A DNA stretch of 41,088 nt, taken from positions 1 through 41,088 of the forward strand of contig CAZSLZ010000009.1 in NCBI GenBank assembly GCA_964607865.1. Direction: 5' to 3'. The position numbers and the translations under genes were made by a program. Under the pieces are notes generated by a model. That model worked only from the letters and a program-made list of their open reading frames with translations. It searched no databases and was not told where the DNA came from. This DNA is from CAZSLZ01 sp964607865 (GTDB lineage: Bacteria; Vulcanimicrobiota; JAJTBE01; CAZSLZ01). Shown piece after piece: positions 1-8,325 of this stretch (position 1 is its first letter; every line of letters begins with the position of its first letter).

Positions 1-1410
1 AGCTGGTGTTGAAACTGTACCTGCCAGGCCAGTCAGGGGAACAGGGGTAATCTGGCTTTGAATGGGTGGCGCAAAGGCAGATACCTGCCCGGTATGTAAA
101 GGCAGAATATTGTTGCGTATATTCTTAAACAAAATCGAAGAAAGTTTGTCAGCGGGATCTTCCCGGTTGATTCGGGTGTCTGCCACCATAAGAAGCAGGC
201 TGCCTTCTCTGGAAGAATTTACCCTGATTTCAATTTCTTCACCGGGCTCAGCGGTATCCGGGCAATCGATGGACAGGTTTATTTTTCCCGGATGAAACAG
301 AATGGAGTATGCTTCGAAGCAATGTTCGCCTACAGCGCCCACTGCCATAATTCCCAGGGGGTAGGGGACTTCGATTTCTATTTTCTGGTTTTCCCTGACG
401 TTTCTGAATTCCCTGGAAAAATATTTCCCTGTGGAGGGTTCAAAAAATGAAATCAACACATGATGGAAATCTTCGTGAAATATGAGGGAAGTTCGGGTAT
501 CAATAATTTTTTCCATTGTAATGGGGCTTATGTTTACACCGGTGTTTCCAATATAAATTCCTCGGTTTTTGTGGGTTGCAGTTCTGGAATCCAACAGGCC
601 TCCCTCAAAAACATGCCCCATGCTGGAAAGGATTACCCTTTCCCTCTCAACTGAACTGGTTTTTGGCAAATCCACAGAGGTAACATCGCCATAGGGAGTA
701 TTCACAATCATATGAAAGGGGCCGGTATGCCTGTTTAGAGGAAAGGTTTCCTCGAATTTTCCGTCCTCAATGGTAGTTTCAATTACGTTTATGGCATGCT
801 GGCAGTAATTGCAATATAGCCGGGCTGTAATTTTTCCCTTATAGGGATGTGTTCCCGAGGTAATTTGCAGTCGGGTTTCCAGGTTCCCATGTTCATAATT
901 ATAGTTGGCCAATTCAGCCTTTAAAAATGAAAGGGAGTAGGTTGCCATTACAAATTCACAGGTAAAACATTCCTCATCGGTAATAATACTTACTTCGTAC
1001 TCGCCTTCGTCCAGGTTCTCCAACTCGTCAATATAAATTCCATTATTATTGAATTTAAACTCTTTCCTGTAAAAAATCGATTCATTTTTTTTTACTTCAA
1101 ACCCAGCTTCAATATCAGGTTTCTGGGGGTGAAAGGCAAAGATTTTGACTTTATCTCCGGTCTTATAAACTTTTCTGTCGGTTATAACCGTTGCAAGATG
1201 ATAATTGGAAAAGCCTATGCCCGAAAAATACTGAACATCCTTTATATTTATATTATGTCCTATACGGGGAAACACAGTAGGTTGGGTAACATTATAAAGA
1301 TGTTCTTTTCCTTCAGCGGAAATATCGTCAGTGATTTGGACTGTTACAGGGTTATTTTCAGGTTTTATAAAAATAAATTGTTTGCCCTCAAAAATGATAT
1401 GGTTTTCCAT
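1..1410 (-). CDS. Alpha-2-macroglobulin-like (macroglobulin-domain) protein, C-terminus outside window
   Basis: An open frame of 470 codons runs from ATG 1410 to the window edge without a stop, so the C-terminal part is missing. GGAGG lies 5 nt before the ATG. The visible protein is all-beta in character. Residues about 65-80 read RKVYKTGDKVKIFAFHP, like the MG2-type segment of bacterial alpha-2-macroglobulins. Near residues 390-415 a stretch with EPGEEIEIRVN followed by GSLLLMVADTRI resembles the segment before the bait/thioester half of that family. Such proteins trap proteases in the periplasm. The thioester motif would lie beyond the edge and cannot be checked. No signal peptide is visible at the chosen start, which is odd for a periplasmic protein. 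The TlpA-like gene 72 nt upstream on the same strand may be cotranscribed. The family call is by local resemblance only. Confidence 0.6.
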   Translation of the reverse strand, partial: MENHIIFEGKQFIFIKPENNPVTVQITDDISAEGKEHLYNVTQPTVFPRIGHNINIKDVQYFSGIGFSNYHLATVITDRKVYKTGDKVKIFAFHPQKPDIEAGFEVKKNESIFYRKEFKFNNNGIYIDELENLDEGEYEVSIITDEECFTCEFVMATYSLSFLKAELANYNYEHGNLETRLQITSGTHPYKGKITARLYCNYCQHAINVIETTIEDGKFEETFPLNRHTGPFHMIVNTPYGDVTSVDLPKTSSVERERVILSSMGHVFEGGLLDSRTATHKNRGIYIGNTGVNISPITMEKIIDTRTSLIFHEDFHHVLISFFEPSTGKYFSREFRNVRENQKIEIEVPYPLGIMAVGAVGEHCFEAYSILFHPGKINLSIDCPDTAEPGEEIEIRVNSSREGSLLLMVADTRINREDPADKLSSILFKNIRNNILPLHTGQVSAFAPPIQSQITPVPLTGLAGTVSTPA

Positions 1411-1482
1411 GATGGCCTCCGAATGTTGAAATTCTGGAATGGTAAAGTTGTGTCTGGATAGATTATCCCCGGAAATTTTTAT

Positions 1483-1986
1483 CTATTGTACGTTTTCAAT
1501 CAGTTTTACCAGATCCCTTGTAGTTATTCCCGGAAGATGGACCCGGTATGATAGTTTTCCTGATTTGTCAATAATAAACAGGTTGTTAACCGGACACACT
1601 CCAGGATGTTCTTCTCCGGTAAGGGCAACGGTAAACGGATCTTCTGCGGCCACCAGGGTTGTGAAGCCCAGATTATAATATTTATTCATTTTCTTTGCTA
1701 TATTTTCAGTGGTGGCAGATAACAGAAGAAATGAAATGTTTTCCCTTGAAAACTGGCTGGAAGCTTCTATAAAGTTGTCTATACCTCTACGGCAAACATC
1801 GCAATAATCGGTTACCCAAACTACCACTACTTTTTTACCAATAACCGATTCCAGATTAAATTGTTTGCCAGTGATGGTTTTTAAAGTGGCAGCAGGAACC
1901 TGGTCGCCTTTTTTTACCATCTGGGAATAAGCTGGTATTTTGAATAATGTCAGAATTAATGCTGTTATTACCACAAATTTTTTCAT
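1483..1986 (-). CDS. TlpA/AhpC-TSA-type exported thioredoxin-like protein
   Basis: A 167-residue protein with a clear signal peptide (hydrophobic core about residues 4-16, cleavage near AYS-Q) and a thioredoxin fold of the redoxin/TlpA type. The active site is C62-D-V-C65 after a VVVVWVTDY strand, where typical TlpA proteins have a WCxxC motif, so the usual Trp is replaced. The later ITTRDLVKLIENVQ end matches the terminal helix of the fold. It should act outside the cytoplasmic membrane in disulfide reduction or cytochrome/thiol maintenance. AAGGAG sits 8 nt before ATG 1986. It precedes the macroglobulin-like gene on the same strand by 72 nt, so the two may form an operon. Confidence 0.8.
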   Translation of the reverse strand: MKKFVVITALILTLFKIPAYSQMVKKGDQVPAATLKTITGKQFNLESVIGKKVVVVWVTDYCDVCRRGIDNFIEASSQFSRENISFLLLSATTENIAKKMNKYYNLGFTTLVAAEDPFTVALTGEEHPGVCPVNNLFIIDKSGKLSYRVHLPGITTRDLVKLIENVQ

Positions 1987-2097
1987 TCTATCTGCTCCTT
2001 GAAATTCTGTTGTTTTTTCGATATTATCTTATTCAATCCTGTTTGTGCCCGAAATAAATAAAAAAAAGTAACTACCATTCTATTAACAGGATGGGTA

Positions 2098-2126
2098 TTG
2101 AATTTGTTCTTGTATTGTTATATAAT
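2098..2126 (+). promoter_or_regulatory. Sigma70-type promoter for the metalloprotease gene
   Basis: TTGAAT (2098-2103), a 17-bp spacer and TATAAT (2121-2126) place a start of transcription near 2133, about 30 nt before the ATG at 2163. A second TATAAT at 2140-2145 has no good -35 element. Confidence 0.6.
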
Positions 2127-2162
2127 TTATTTGGATAAGTATAATGTATTGAAGGAATGTTT

Positions 2163-3185
2163 ATGGAAATTCGCGGCGCCAATTTTGGAATGTATGATGC
2201 AAATTATTTGAAGGTTACATCCAGGGAACATGCCAAGTCGGTAAAACCGAATGTTTTCAGGGAAGTGGACGATTCGGTCAACAAGGCGTTACAACTCACC
2301 CAGGATGTGGTTGCCCTTTCTCCTGAAGCCAGGGAATTGCTTTACATGTTAAAAAAATATGGCAAGGATTCGGATCAGGTCAGAAAGTACCTGAAAGATA
2401 AGGATTTTAAGAAATTAATTTACAATTTTAAGGAATTAAGAGACCTGGTTTACGAGGAAGAAGAGGAAGACGAAGGGGACGCTGCACAGGGCAAAAAAAA
2501 GAAGAAGAAGAAAAAGGGCGAACCCGCTGTACCAAACGAAATTAAGATTATGATATCCTCGGGCACTGTTGGCGGCAATGGTACCCGAAAAGTTATGGGA
2601 TGGTCGCCTCTGAGAGAAAAACTGGATAAAATGATTGCGGTATGTGAAAACGATAGCAAACGGAAGATTCTCATTCAGGAATTGGAGCCCTTGGGCGAAG
2701 CTATCATTCAGCTGGTCAAAGCTTTTGGCACCCGGATCATTGTCCTGCCCAGAGATAAAAACCTTACTCAGATTCGAATAAAGGGAATGTCCCTGGTGGC
2801 GCCGGGGGAAAGAAGTTTTGACGGCCGGCCCTGGGAAGGAGTACGGGGTATTTATGATAATTCCCGCCGGATAATTGTTATCGGTGAAGAAAATATAGGC
2901 CATCCCCGTCATTCCACCGCCCGTCATGAATTTGCCCATGCTTTTGACCATACCTTTTCACAGAAGAACAACCGCAGGTTACCTTTATCTGTACAATTAT
3001 GGAACCTTTTCAGAAAAGACCGGGGCGGGCTGGTTTCCGATTATGCCGCCACAAACCCCCAGGAATATTTTGCCGAATGTGTGGAATCATTTTTCCGCCA
3101 GTCAGGCAAAGACGAGCTGTTTCAAAAAGATCCCCAGATGTATCAATACCTTGAAAAATTATTCAATGGCGAGATGCAGCTATAG
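2163..3185 (+). CDS. ATLF-like (anthrax lethal factor type) zinc metalloprotease
   Basis: A 340-residue protein. The catalytic motif HEFAHAFDH begins at residue 255 (HExxH zincin), and about 50 residues later the segment NPQEYFAECVESFF supplies the downstream glutamate region typical of the ATLF/lethal-factor C-terminal fold (M34-like). The middle carries an acidic run (about residues 97-107) followed at once by a run of eight lysines, probably a flexible linker. The N-terminal 95 residues are helical and unrecognised. No signal peptide is seen, so the protein is either cytosolic or exported by an unusual route. ATG 2163 is preferred over ATG 2157, because GAAGGA (2151-2156) is 6 nt before it. 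The gene stands alone behind its own promoter. The substrate is unknown. Confidence 0.75.
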   Translation: MEIRGANFGMYDANYLKVTSREHAKSVKPNVFREVDDSVNKALQLTQDVVALSPEARELLYMLKKYGKDSDQVRKYLKDKDFKKLIYNFKELRDLVYEEEEEDEGDAAQGKKKKKKKKGEPAVPNEIKIMISSGTVGGNGTRKVMGWSPLREKLDKMIAVCENDSKRKILIQELEPLGEAIIQLVKAFGTRIIVLPRDKNLTQIRIKGMSLVAPGERSFDGRPWEGVRGIYDNSRRIIVIGEENIGHPRHSTARHEFAHAFDHTFSQKNNRRLPLSVQLWNLFRKDRGGLVSDYAATNPQEYFAECVESFFRQSGKDELFQKDPQMYQYLEKLFNGEMQL

Positions 3186-3366
3186 TTTTCTTTATGCTTT
3201 AATTCATTAGTTGGTATCTCCGCCCGCATTATAATAACCGTTGTTGTTAATTGTTTTTTTCAAGTTATTTAGTTCTATCTTAATTATATAAAAATAATTT
3301 AAATATGAAGTGAATAGTTTTTGAGAGCCTGAAACAATTCTTGCTTTTGTACCCGAAAACAAACAA

Positions 3367-3437
3367 TTGAGGTGCCTGGATTCGAACCAGGGATGGCGGC
3401 TCCAAAGGCCGCTGCCTTACCGCTTGGCTACACCTCA
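3367..3437 (-). tRNA. tRNA-Gln (anticodon TTG)
   Basis: On the minus strand a complete cloverleaf can be drawn. The acceptor stem is TGAGGTG/CACCTCA, the D arm is in AGCCAAGCGGTAAGGC, and the anticodon stem GCGGC/GCCGC encloses loop CTTTGGA with anticodon TTG. The T arm contains GGTTCGAATCC. The 3' CCA is not encoded (the next bases are TTG after discriminator A). The anticodon and the overall resemblance to bacterial glutamine tRNAs agree. Confidence 0.95.
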
Positions 3438-3490
3438 ATTTCAACACAACAATTATAAGCACTTTTACCCTTTATGTCAAGGGTAATTTC

Positions 3491-4435
3491 TTATTCTCTG
3501 GTAATATGGGTGCCGGTTTTGCCTTCCAGGGCTTTTTTGATGTTTTCAGGGTTGGTTATTATGGCTTTTTCGCCGCCGTTCTCCAGAAACTTTATAATAG
3601 CTTTTATCTTGGGAAGCATACTGCCGGGTTTGAAATGGCCTTCTTCAATATATTTTTTGCAATCGGCAAGGGTCATTTTATCCAGGCCTTTCTGGTCGGG
3701 TTTGCCGAAGTTTAAATACACTTTTTCCACGGCGGTGGAAATTATGAATACATCAGCGCTGATGTTACTTGCCAGCAATGATGAGGCAAAGTCTTTGTCG
3801 ATAACTGCAGCTGTGCCTTCCAGTTCGCCTTTTTCGTTCTTAATTACGGGAATTCCGCCACCGCCAACTGCTATGACAGTGAAACCAGCTTTTATCAATT
3901 CCTTGATGGCATCCTCTTCGATAATTTCTTCAGGCAGGGGGGAAGCTACGACTCTGCGCCAGCCCCGTCCCGAATCTTCCATTACCGACCAGCCTTCCTT
4001 CTCAGCTTTCTGCTTTGCTTCATTTTCATCATAGAAAGTGCCCACTGGTTTGGAGGGTTTCTTGAAAGCGGGGTCCTCGGTATCTACCAGCACCTGGGTT
4101 ACCACTGTGGCGGCCTGCTTCTTGATTCCTCTTTCTTTAAAGATGTTGAAAAGAGCTTTCTGGAACATATATCCGATGGCTCCCTGGGTGTTGGCACCGC
4201 AGGAATCCATGGGAACTTCATGTAAAATATTTTTTGCAGCATCTGATCTTAAAAGAATGAAACCGACCTGGGGGCCGTTTCCGTGGGTGATGACCACATT
4301 GTAACCCATTTCAATCATATTGGCTATATGGGTTGCGGTTTCATAAGCTGCCTGATACTGATCTTTTACGGTTTGATGTTGTTTGTCTTTAATAAGTGAA
4401 TTTCCACCTACTGCTACTACAGCAACTTTTGACAT
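3491..4435 (-). CDS. arcC: Carbamate kinase
   Basis: A 314-residue protein of the normal length for carbamate kinase (ATP + carbamate from carbamoyl phosphate + ADP). Visible family motifs are the N-terminal VAVGGNSLI nucleotide-binding segment, THGNGPQVG near residue 50, AVGGGGIPV near residue 215 and VIDKDFASSLLA near 235, which holds the catalytic lysine region. It is the last gene of a three-gene operon behind two carbamoyltransferases, and AAGGAGG precedes its ATG. Together they should convert a carbamoylated compound to an amine and carbamoyl phosphate and then make ATP. No arginine deiminase is present in the window, so the pathway's entry compound is open. Confidence 0.95.
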   Translation of the reverse strand: MSKVAVVAVGGNSLIKDKQHQTVKDQYQAAYETATHIANMIEMGYNVVITHGNGPQVGFILLRSDAAKNILHEVPMDSCGANTQGAIGYMFQKALFNIFKERGIKKQAATVVTQVLVDTEDPAFKKPSKPVGTFYDENEAKQKAEKEGWSVMEDSGRGWRRVVASPLPEEIIEEDAIKELIKAGFTVIAVGGGGIPVIKNEKGELEGTAAVIDKDFASSLLASNISADVFIISTAVEKVYLNFGKPDQKGLDKMTLADCKKYIEEGHFKPGSMLPKIKAIIKFLENGGEKAIITNPENIKKALEGKTGTHITRE

Positions 4436-4460
4436 TTGTTTTCCTCCTTGGTACGAATAA

Positions 4461-4480
4461 AGGGGGCAGAAAAGCCCCCT
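4461..4480 (-). promoter_or_regulatory. Intercistronic hairpin before carbamate kinase
   Basis: A perfect 7-bp stem AGGGGGC/GCCCCCT with a 6-nt loop, read on the minus strand, lies about 25 nt before the carbamate kinase start. Only a short T stretch follows (TTTATT), so it may be a leaky terminator, a stabiliser or a processing site. Confidence 0.6.
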
Positions 4481-4489
4481 GTCTTAAAA

Positions 4490-5554
4490 TTACATTGCAT
4501 CTGAAAAATAGTCGCTCATGGTTAAAGCCATGACTGCTTTTTGAACGTGCAGACGGTTTTCAGCTATGTCATAAATGATGGATCTTTCGCCGGAAGCGAC
4601 ATCGTCAGAGACTTCGCTGCCACGGTCGATGGGCATGGGATGTGAATAGAATGCATTATTGGTTCTTTTCATCTTTGCCGAATCGCAGATCCAATCACTG
4701 TGTTTCATTGATTCTTCAATTTCTTCCTGTTTGTGATATTCCCCATCCTTGTAGGCATTGGAGCTCATCCAGTTGCGTGAATATACAATATCTGCATCGT
4801 CATAGCAGGATACAGGGTCGTGGGTAATTTCGAATTTCTGGCCGTTGGCTTCGCAATTTTTTTTGGTCATTTCGATAACTTCGGGATCCAGATCATAGCC
4901 TTTGGGATATGCCAGAACCACATCCATTCCCAGGCGGGAGTTGATTAACAATGATTCCTGAACTGAACACCAGGAGCGGCACAGAGCGCCATGTCCCCAA
5001 ACCTGCAACAACTTTTTGCCTTTCAGGTTTTTGCCAGCGTGTTTACGGTAACCCATCACATCGGCCAACCCCTGGCAGGGATGGTATTTATCGTGAGCCA
5101 TGCTGACGATGGGAATTTTGCTCCATTTGGCATATTCTTCCAGAAGTTTGTGGCCTTCGCCGTAAGCGGAAATTTTATCTTCCAGAATTCTGATACCCAG
5201 CCCGCAGGCATATCTGCTCATTACCTGTGCAGCATCTTCCACGGTTTCGCCGGCGGATTTCTTGGTTTTTAATCTCATGCTCTTGGGCTCCAGAAATTGA
5301 GCGTGACCACCCAGCTCGGTAGCTGCGCATTCGAATGACTGCCGGGTTCTAACCGAGGGGTTATAGAAAAACATAAAAAATGTGTGGAGTTTTAAAATAT
5401 CGGCATATTTATCAGAAAAGCGATATTTCTGCATATCTTCCGCCAGTTCCAGGGTAGCGATCAATTCGTCCACTGACCAATCCTGGGTGCAGAGGAGGTG
5501 TTTACCTCTCAGACCTTCATATAAACCTTTTTTTTCTTTTGTAGCTACTGACAT
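4490..5554 (-). CDS. Ornithine/acetylornithine-carbamoyltransferase-like enzyme, HPMP variant
   Basis: A 354-residue carbamoyltransferase. The carbamoyl-phosphate site is S67-V-R-T-R71 followed by QSFECAATELGGH, and the second conserved segment is HDKYHPCQGLADV. Late motifs DADIVYSRNW and AENRLHVQKAVMALTM resemble the acetylornithine/YgeW-like, knotted branch rather than plain OTCase. The usual HCLP substrate loop reads HPMPIDRGSEV, so the cysteine that contacts the amino-acid substrate in OTCases is replaced, and the loop is closer to the HPLP of aspartate transcarbamylase. The acceptor is therefore probably not ornithine. It is a diverged paralogue of the upstream gene (same length), and AAGGAGG lies before its ATG. 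Substrate assignment is not possible from sequence alone. Confidence 0.85.
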   Translation of the reverse strand: MSVATKEKKGLYEGLRGKHLLCTQDWSVDELIATLELAEDMQKYRFSDKYADILKLHTFFMFFYNPSVRTRQSFECAATELGGHAQFLEPKSMRLKTKKSAGETVEDAAQVMSRYACGLGIRILEDKISAYGEGHKLLEEYAKWSKIPIVSMAHDKYHPCQGLADVMGYRKHAGKNLKGKKLLQVWGHGALCRSWCSVQESLLINSRLGMDVVLAYPKGYDLDPEVIEMTKKNCEANGQKFEITHDPVSCYDDADIVYSRNWMSSNAYKDGEYHKQEEIEESMKHSDWICDSAKMKRTNNAFYSHPMPIDRGSEVSDDVASGERSIIYDIAENRLHVQKAVMALTMSDYFSDAM

Positions 5555-5598
5555 ATATTTTCCTCCTTGGCTACTTATTCAATTTGAAATAAATAGAA

Positions 5599-5618
5599 GG
5601 GAGCTCGTAAGAACTCCC
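5599..5618 (-). promoter_or_regulatory. Intercistronic hairpin between the two carbamoyltransferases
   Basis: On the minus-strand RNA, GGGAGUUC/GAGCUCCC pairs over 8 bp (one G-U) with tetraloop UUAC. It is followed by an A/T-rich stretch without a long U run. It lies about 45 nt before the next start codon. Confidence 0.55.
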
Positions 5619-5631
5619 CTTGTAAAACCGA

Positions 5632-6696
5632 TTACATTCTGCTTCCCATGGTGAGAGCCAGAATTGCTTTAATGGTGTGCATTCTGTTTTCTGCTTCGTC
5701 AAAAACGATGGACTGAGGGCTGTCGATCACGTCGTTGGAAACTTCCATTCCCCGGTCTGCGGGTAAGCAGTGCATATAGTATGCATCCTTGTTGGCCAGT
5801 GCCATTTTTTTGCTGTCGCAAATCCAATCCTGGTTTTTGTCGCAGTCTTTCTGGGCCTGTTCGGGATCGGAAACTCTTCCTTCCTCGGGGAAGGAAAGCA
5901 TGGAAACGGGACACCAGGCTTTGGGATAAACCACATCGGCGCCTTTGAAACCTTCTCTCATGTCGTTGGTGATGTTGAATTTGTTGCCGTTGGCTTCAGC
6001 CCATTTCTTGCACTGTTCAATAACCTTGGGATCCAGTTCAAATCCTTTGGGGTGAGCCAGGGTTACGTTCATTCCCATTTTTACCGGAGCCAGAACCAGG
6101 GATTGGGGTACAGCTCTGGGTTTGTGGGGTGATGCGCTGTAAGCGTAGGACATGGTGAAGTTAACGCCTTCAAATTTTCCGAATTTTTCCTTTATGGTAA
6201 GCATATCTGCCAATGCCTGGGTGGGATGATACTTGTCGCACTCCATATTAATTATAGGCAGGGGGGAGGTGCGGGCAAATTCCTTGATGATTTTATTGGT
6301 TTTGCCGTAAACCCAATCCACAGGATCGCCATAAGCGCGGATTGAAATTCCATGGCCCATTCTGGACAGAACGTTGGCTACATCGGAAATTCTCTCGGTG
6401 GAATATGCTTCTTCTTCGCCTTCCAGGGCAGGGGTGTAAATCTTGCCCGGTTCCAGGTTGTTGGCATGGCCGCCCAGTTGGGTCATGCCGGTTTCGAATG
6501 AGTTTCTGGTTCTTAATGACTGATTGTAGAAAATCATAAACAGGGTTTTGTTTCTAAGAATATGGCTGTGATCTTCTCCCATCAGAAATCTTTTCTTTAA
6601 CTCCAAAGAAATGTCGATAAGGGTTTCCCACTCTTCTCTTGTGTAATCCATGGATGCATCAATGAAATCGCGACCTCTGAAGCCAAATGTCTTCAT
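5632..6696 (-). CDS. Knotted (YgeW/acetylornithine type) carbamoyltransferase, HCLP form
   Basis: A 354-residue carbamoyltransferase and the first gene of the operon. S60-L-R-T-R64 binds carbamoyl phosphate, followed by NSFETGMTQLGGHA. MECDKYHPTQALAD is the second ligand segment, and HCLPADRGMEV carries the catalytic HCLP motif. KGADVVYPKAW and DEAENRMHTIKAILAL match the acetylornithine/YgeW-type branch more than classical ArcB. ATG 6696 is chosen because AAGGAGG lies 7 nt upstream; a longer frame up to 6807 adds a non-conserved leader. In the operon it probably works catabolically, yielding carbamoyl phosphate for the kinase. The acceptor (ornithine, putrescine or a ureido acid) cannot be told. 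Confidence 0.88.
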   Translation of the reverse strand: MKTFGFRGRDFIDASMDYTREEWETLIDISLELKKRFLMGEDHSHILRNKTLFMIFYNQSLRTRNSFETGMTQLGGHANNLEPGKIYTPALEGEEEAYSTERISDVANVLSRMGHGISIRAYGDPVDWVYGKTNKIIKEFARTSPLPIINMECDKYHPTQALADMLTIKEKFGKFEGVNFTMSYAYSASPHKPRAVPQSLVLAPVKMGMNVTLAHPKGFELDPKVIEQCKKWAEANGNKFNITNDMREGFKGADVVYPKAWCPVSMLSFPEEGRVSDPEQAQKDCDKNQDWICDSKKMALANKDAYYMHCLPADRGMEVSNDVIDSPQSIVFDEAENRMHTIKAILALTMGSRM

Positions 6697-6761
6697 ATAT
6701 TTCCTCCTTAGTTTTATTAAAAAATTCAGCGCTGTGCTGTTTTGTTCTTCCAAACAACAAA

Positions 6762-6783
6762 GGCTTCTCCATGGAGAGAAGCC
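6762..6783 (-). promoter_or_regulatory. Leader hairpin of the carbamoyltransferase operon
   Basis: A perfect 8-bp stem GGCTTCTC/GAGAAGCC with a 6-nt loop, in the untranslated leader about 65 nt before the first start codon. A T/G-rich stretch (TTTGTTGTTTGG) follows on the minus strand. It could act in attenuation or mRNA stability. Confidence 0.5.
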
Positions 6784-6909
6784 GTGATTATGTTTCTTCA
6801 TCAGCACCCTGTTAATTCCTTCTGTTTTGGGATAATAAATAAATTTTTATAGGAAGAAAAAAAGATTTGAAAAATAAAGAAATAAAAATATAGGGCAAGA
6901 AGGGTTGCT

Positions 6910-8322
6910 GTGAAAAATACAGGCGGATTTATACTTATAATAGCGATAATTTTCTTGTTTCAGGCAAGTGTTTATCCAATAGAGCCTGAGGAACTTGATT
7001 TTACCTCCCTGGCTGAAACTGCAGATTTAATATTCCTGCTGGAAAAACACCCCTGCCTTTTTGGCGTAACTGATGGCAAGGGACGGGGACTGCTGCATCA
7101 TGGGGTGATTAAGAATAAAAAGAAATTGGTTGATTTTCTGATAACCCGGGGTATAGATCTGAACCTTGCAGACAGGCAGGGCCGCTCTGCCCTGTTTTAT
7201 GCAGTAATCGGCAATAACAGTGAACCAGTTCTTCAATTAATTAAGAACGGGGCGCGGGTTAATATGATAGATAACCACGGGTTAACACCGGCCCATTACA
7301 GCGTCAGAAATGATAACCTGAAGTTGCTCCAGGTTCTGGTTGAAAAGGGAACCGATATTAATGCGAATAGATATGCAATTCCATTGCTTCATTCTGCGGT
7401 TAAAAACAATCGGTTTGAGATGGTAGTTTTTTTGCTGAAAATGGGGGCGCAAATTAATCAGGTTGACTATAAAAACAGGTTGGCATTGCATTTGTGCAGG
7501 GATTCCCGAATTCTGGAATTGTTAATTGCCCAGGGCAGCAAATTAAATGAAAAAGATTGGCAGGGAAAGACTCCTGTTGTTTACGCCCTTGAAAAGGAGA
7601 GACCGGTTTGCGCGGAAATAATGATTAATAACGGCGCCGGCCTGGAGTTGGCTGATAACCAGGGTAGGGCGCCATTTCATTATGCTGCGTATAATAATAA
7701 TGAAAGAATAGTAAAATTGTTTCTGGAACAAAAGGTAAAAATTAACCCGGTGGATAAATTCGATAAAACTCCACTTGATTATGCGGTTTTGAAAAATAAT
7801 TATAAAGTTAAGAATTTACTGGCTGACAGTAACGGGTTGTCATTTGCCAGGCTGTCGGCACACGACTCGCTGCATTGGGATGATTTAAGCAGAATAGGCG
7901 CCCTGTTAAGAGATAGGAATATAAATGAGAAAGATTATCTGGGTTTTACCCTGCTTCATTATGCAGCCATGTATGGGATGGAGGATAAAGCTGGGTTTTT
8001 TCTGGAGAATGGCGCCAGGATTAACGAAAAAGACAGGGAAAGAAAAACCCCTCTTCATTGGGCTGTAATTAACAACAGGGTAGGAATGGCAAGATTATTC
8101 ATCGAAAATAATGCTGTGGTAAATCCCAGGGATGAACAGGGAAGGATACCCCTCCATTGGGCAGTAATTAATAATAATGAAGAAATGGTTAAACTTCTGG
8201 TGGAAAGCCTGGGGTTTATAAATTCTAGAGATCACCGAGATCGAACTCCATTATTTTATGCAATAAAGAATAATAATTATAATATTGCAAATTATTTACT
8301 CAGATGTGGGGCAAAGTACTAA
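6910..8322 (+). CDS. Secreted ankyrin-repeat protein
   Basis: A 470-residue protein starting at GTG 6910 (AGAAGGG upstream). A signal peptide is clear (GGFILIIAIIFLFQASVYP). The rest is about 13 ankyrin repeats of roughly 33 residues with the usual G-x-TPLHxA turns, for example TPLHWAVINN and IPLHWAVINN near residues 383 and 416. The middle (about 310-340) is degenerate. Repeats begin at about residue 40 and continue to the C-terminus, so the protein is a pure exported binding scaffold. Its stop is only 3 nt before the next gene, a ModE-type DNA-binding protein, suggesting cotranscription. The binding partner is unknown. Confidence 0.88.
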   Translation: MKNTGGFILIIAIIFLFQASVYPIEPEELDFTSLAETADLIFLLEKHPCLFGVTDGKGRGLLHHGVIKNKKKLVDFLITRGIDLNLADRQGRSALFYAVIGNNSEPVLQLIKNGARVNMIDNHGLTPAHYSVRNDNLKLLQVLVEKGTDINANRYAIPLLHSAVKNNRFEMVVFLLKMGAQINQVDYKNRLALHLCRDSRILELLIAQGSKLNEKDWQGKTPVVYALEKERPVCAEIMINNGAGLELADNQGRAPFHYAAYNNNERIVKLFLEQKVKINPVDKFDKTPLDYAVLKNNYKVKNLLADSNGLSFARLSAHDSLHWDDLSRIGALLRDRNINEKDYLGFTLLHYAAMYGMEDKAGFFLENGARINEKDRERKTPLHWAVINNRVGMARLFIENNAVVNPRDEQGRIPLHWAVINNNEEMVKLLVESLGFINSRDHRDRTPLFYAIKNNNYNIANYLLRCGAKY

Positions 8323-8325
8323 AGT

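Noticed and set aside
62..1461. Short plus-strand reading frames over the left edge
   Set aside because: The minus strand is open for all 470 codons with a good SD and macroglobulin-like sequence; the plus frames are shadows.
2436..2951. Long minus-strand frame opposite the metalloprotease
   Set aside because: It is opposite a gene with a catalytic motif, promoter and SD, and its protein is low complexity.
3186..3366. Possible terminator or small gene after the metalloprotease
   Set aside because: Only A/T-rich sequence with an imperfect repeat before a T stretch was seen; nothing can be supported.
6697..6807. 37-codon upstream extension of the first carbamoyltransferase
   Set aside because: It is not conserved in character, contains the leader hairpin and is bypassed by the AAGGAGG before ATG 6696.
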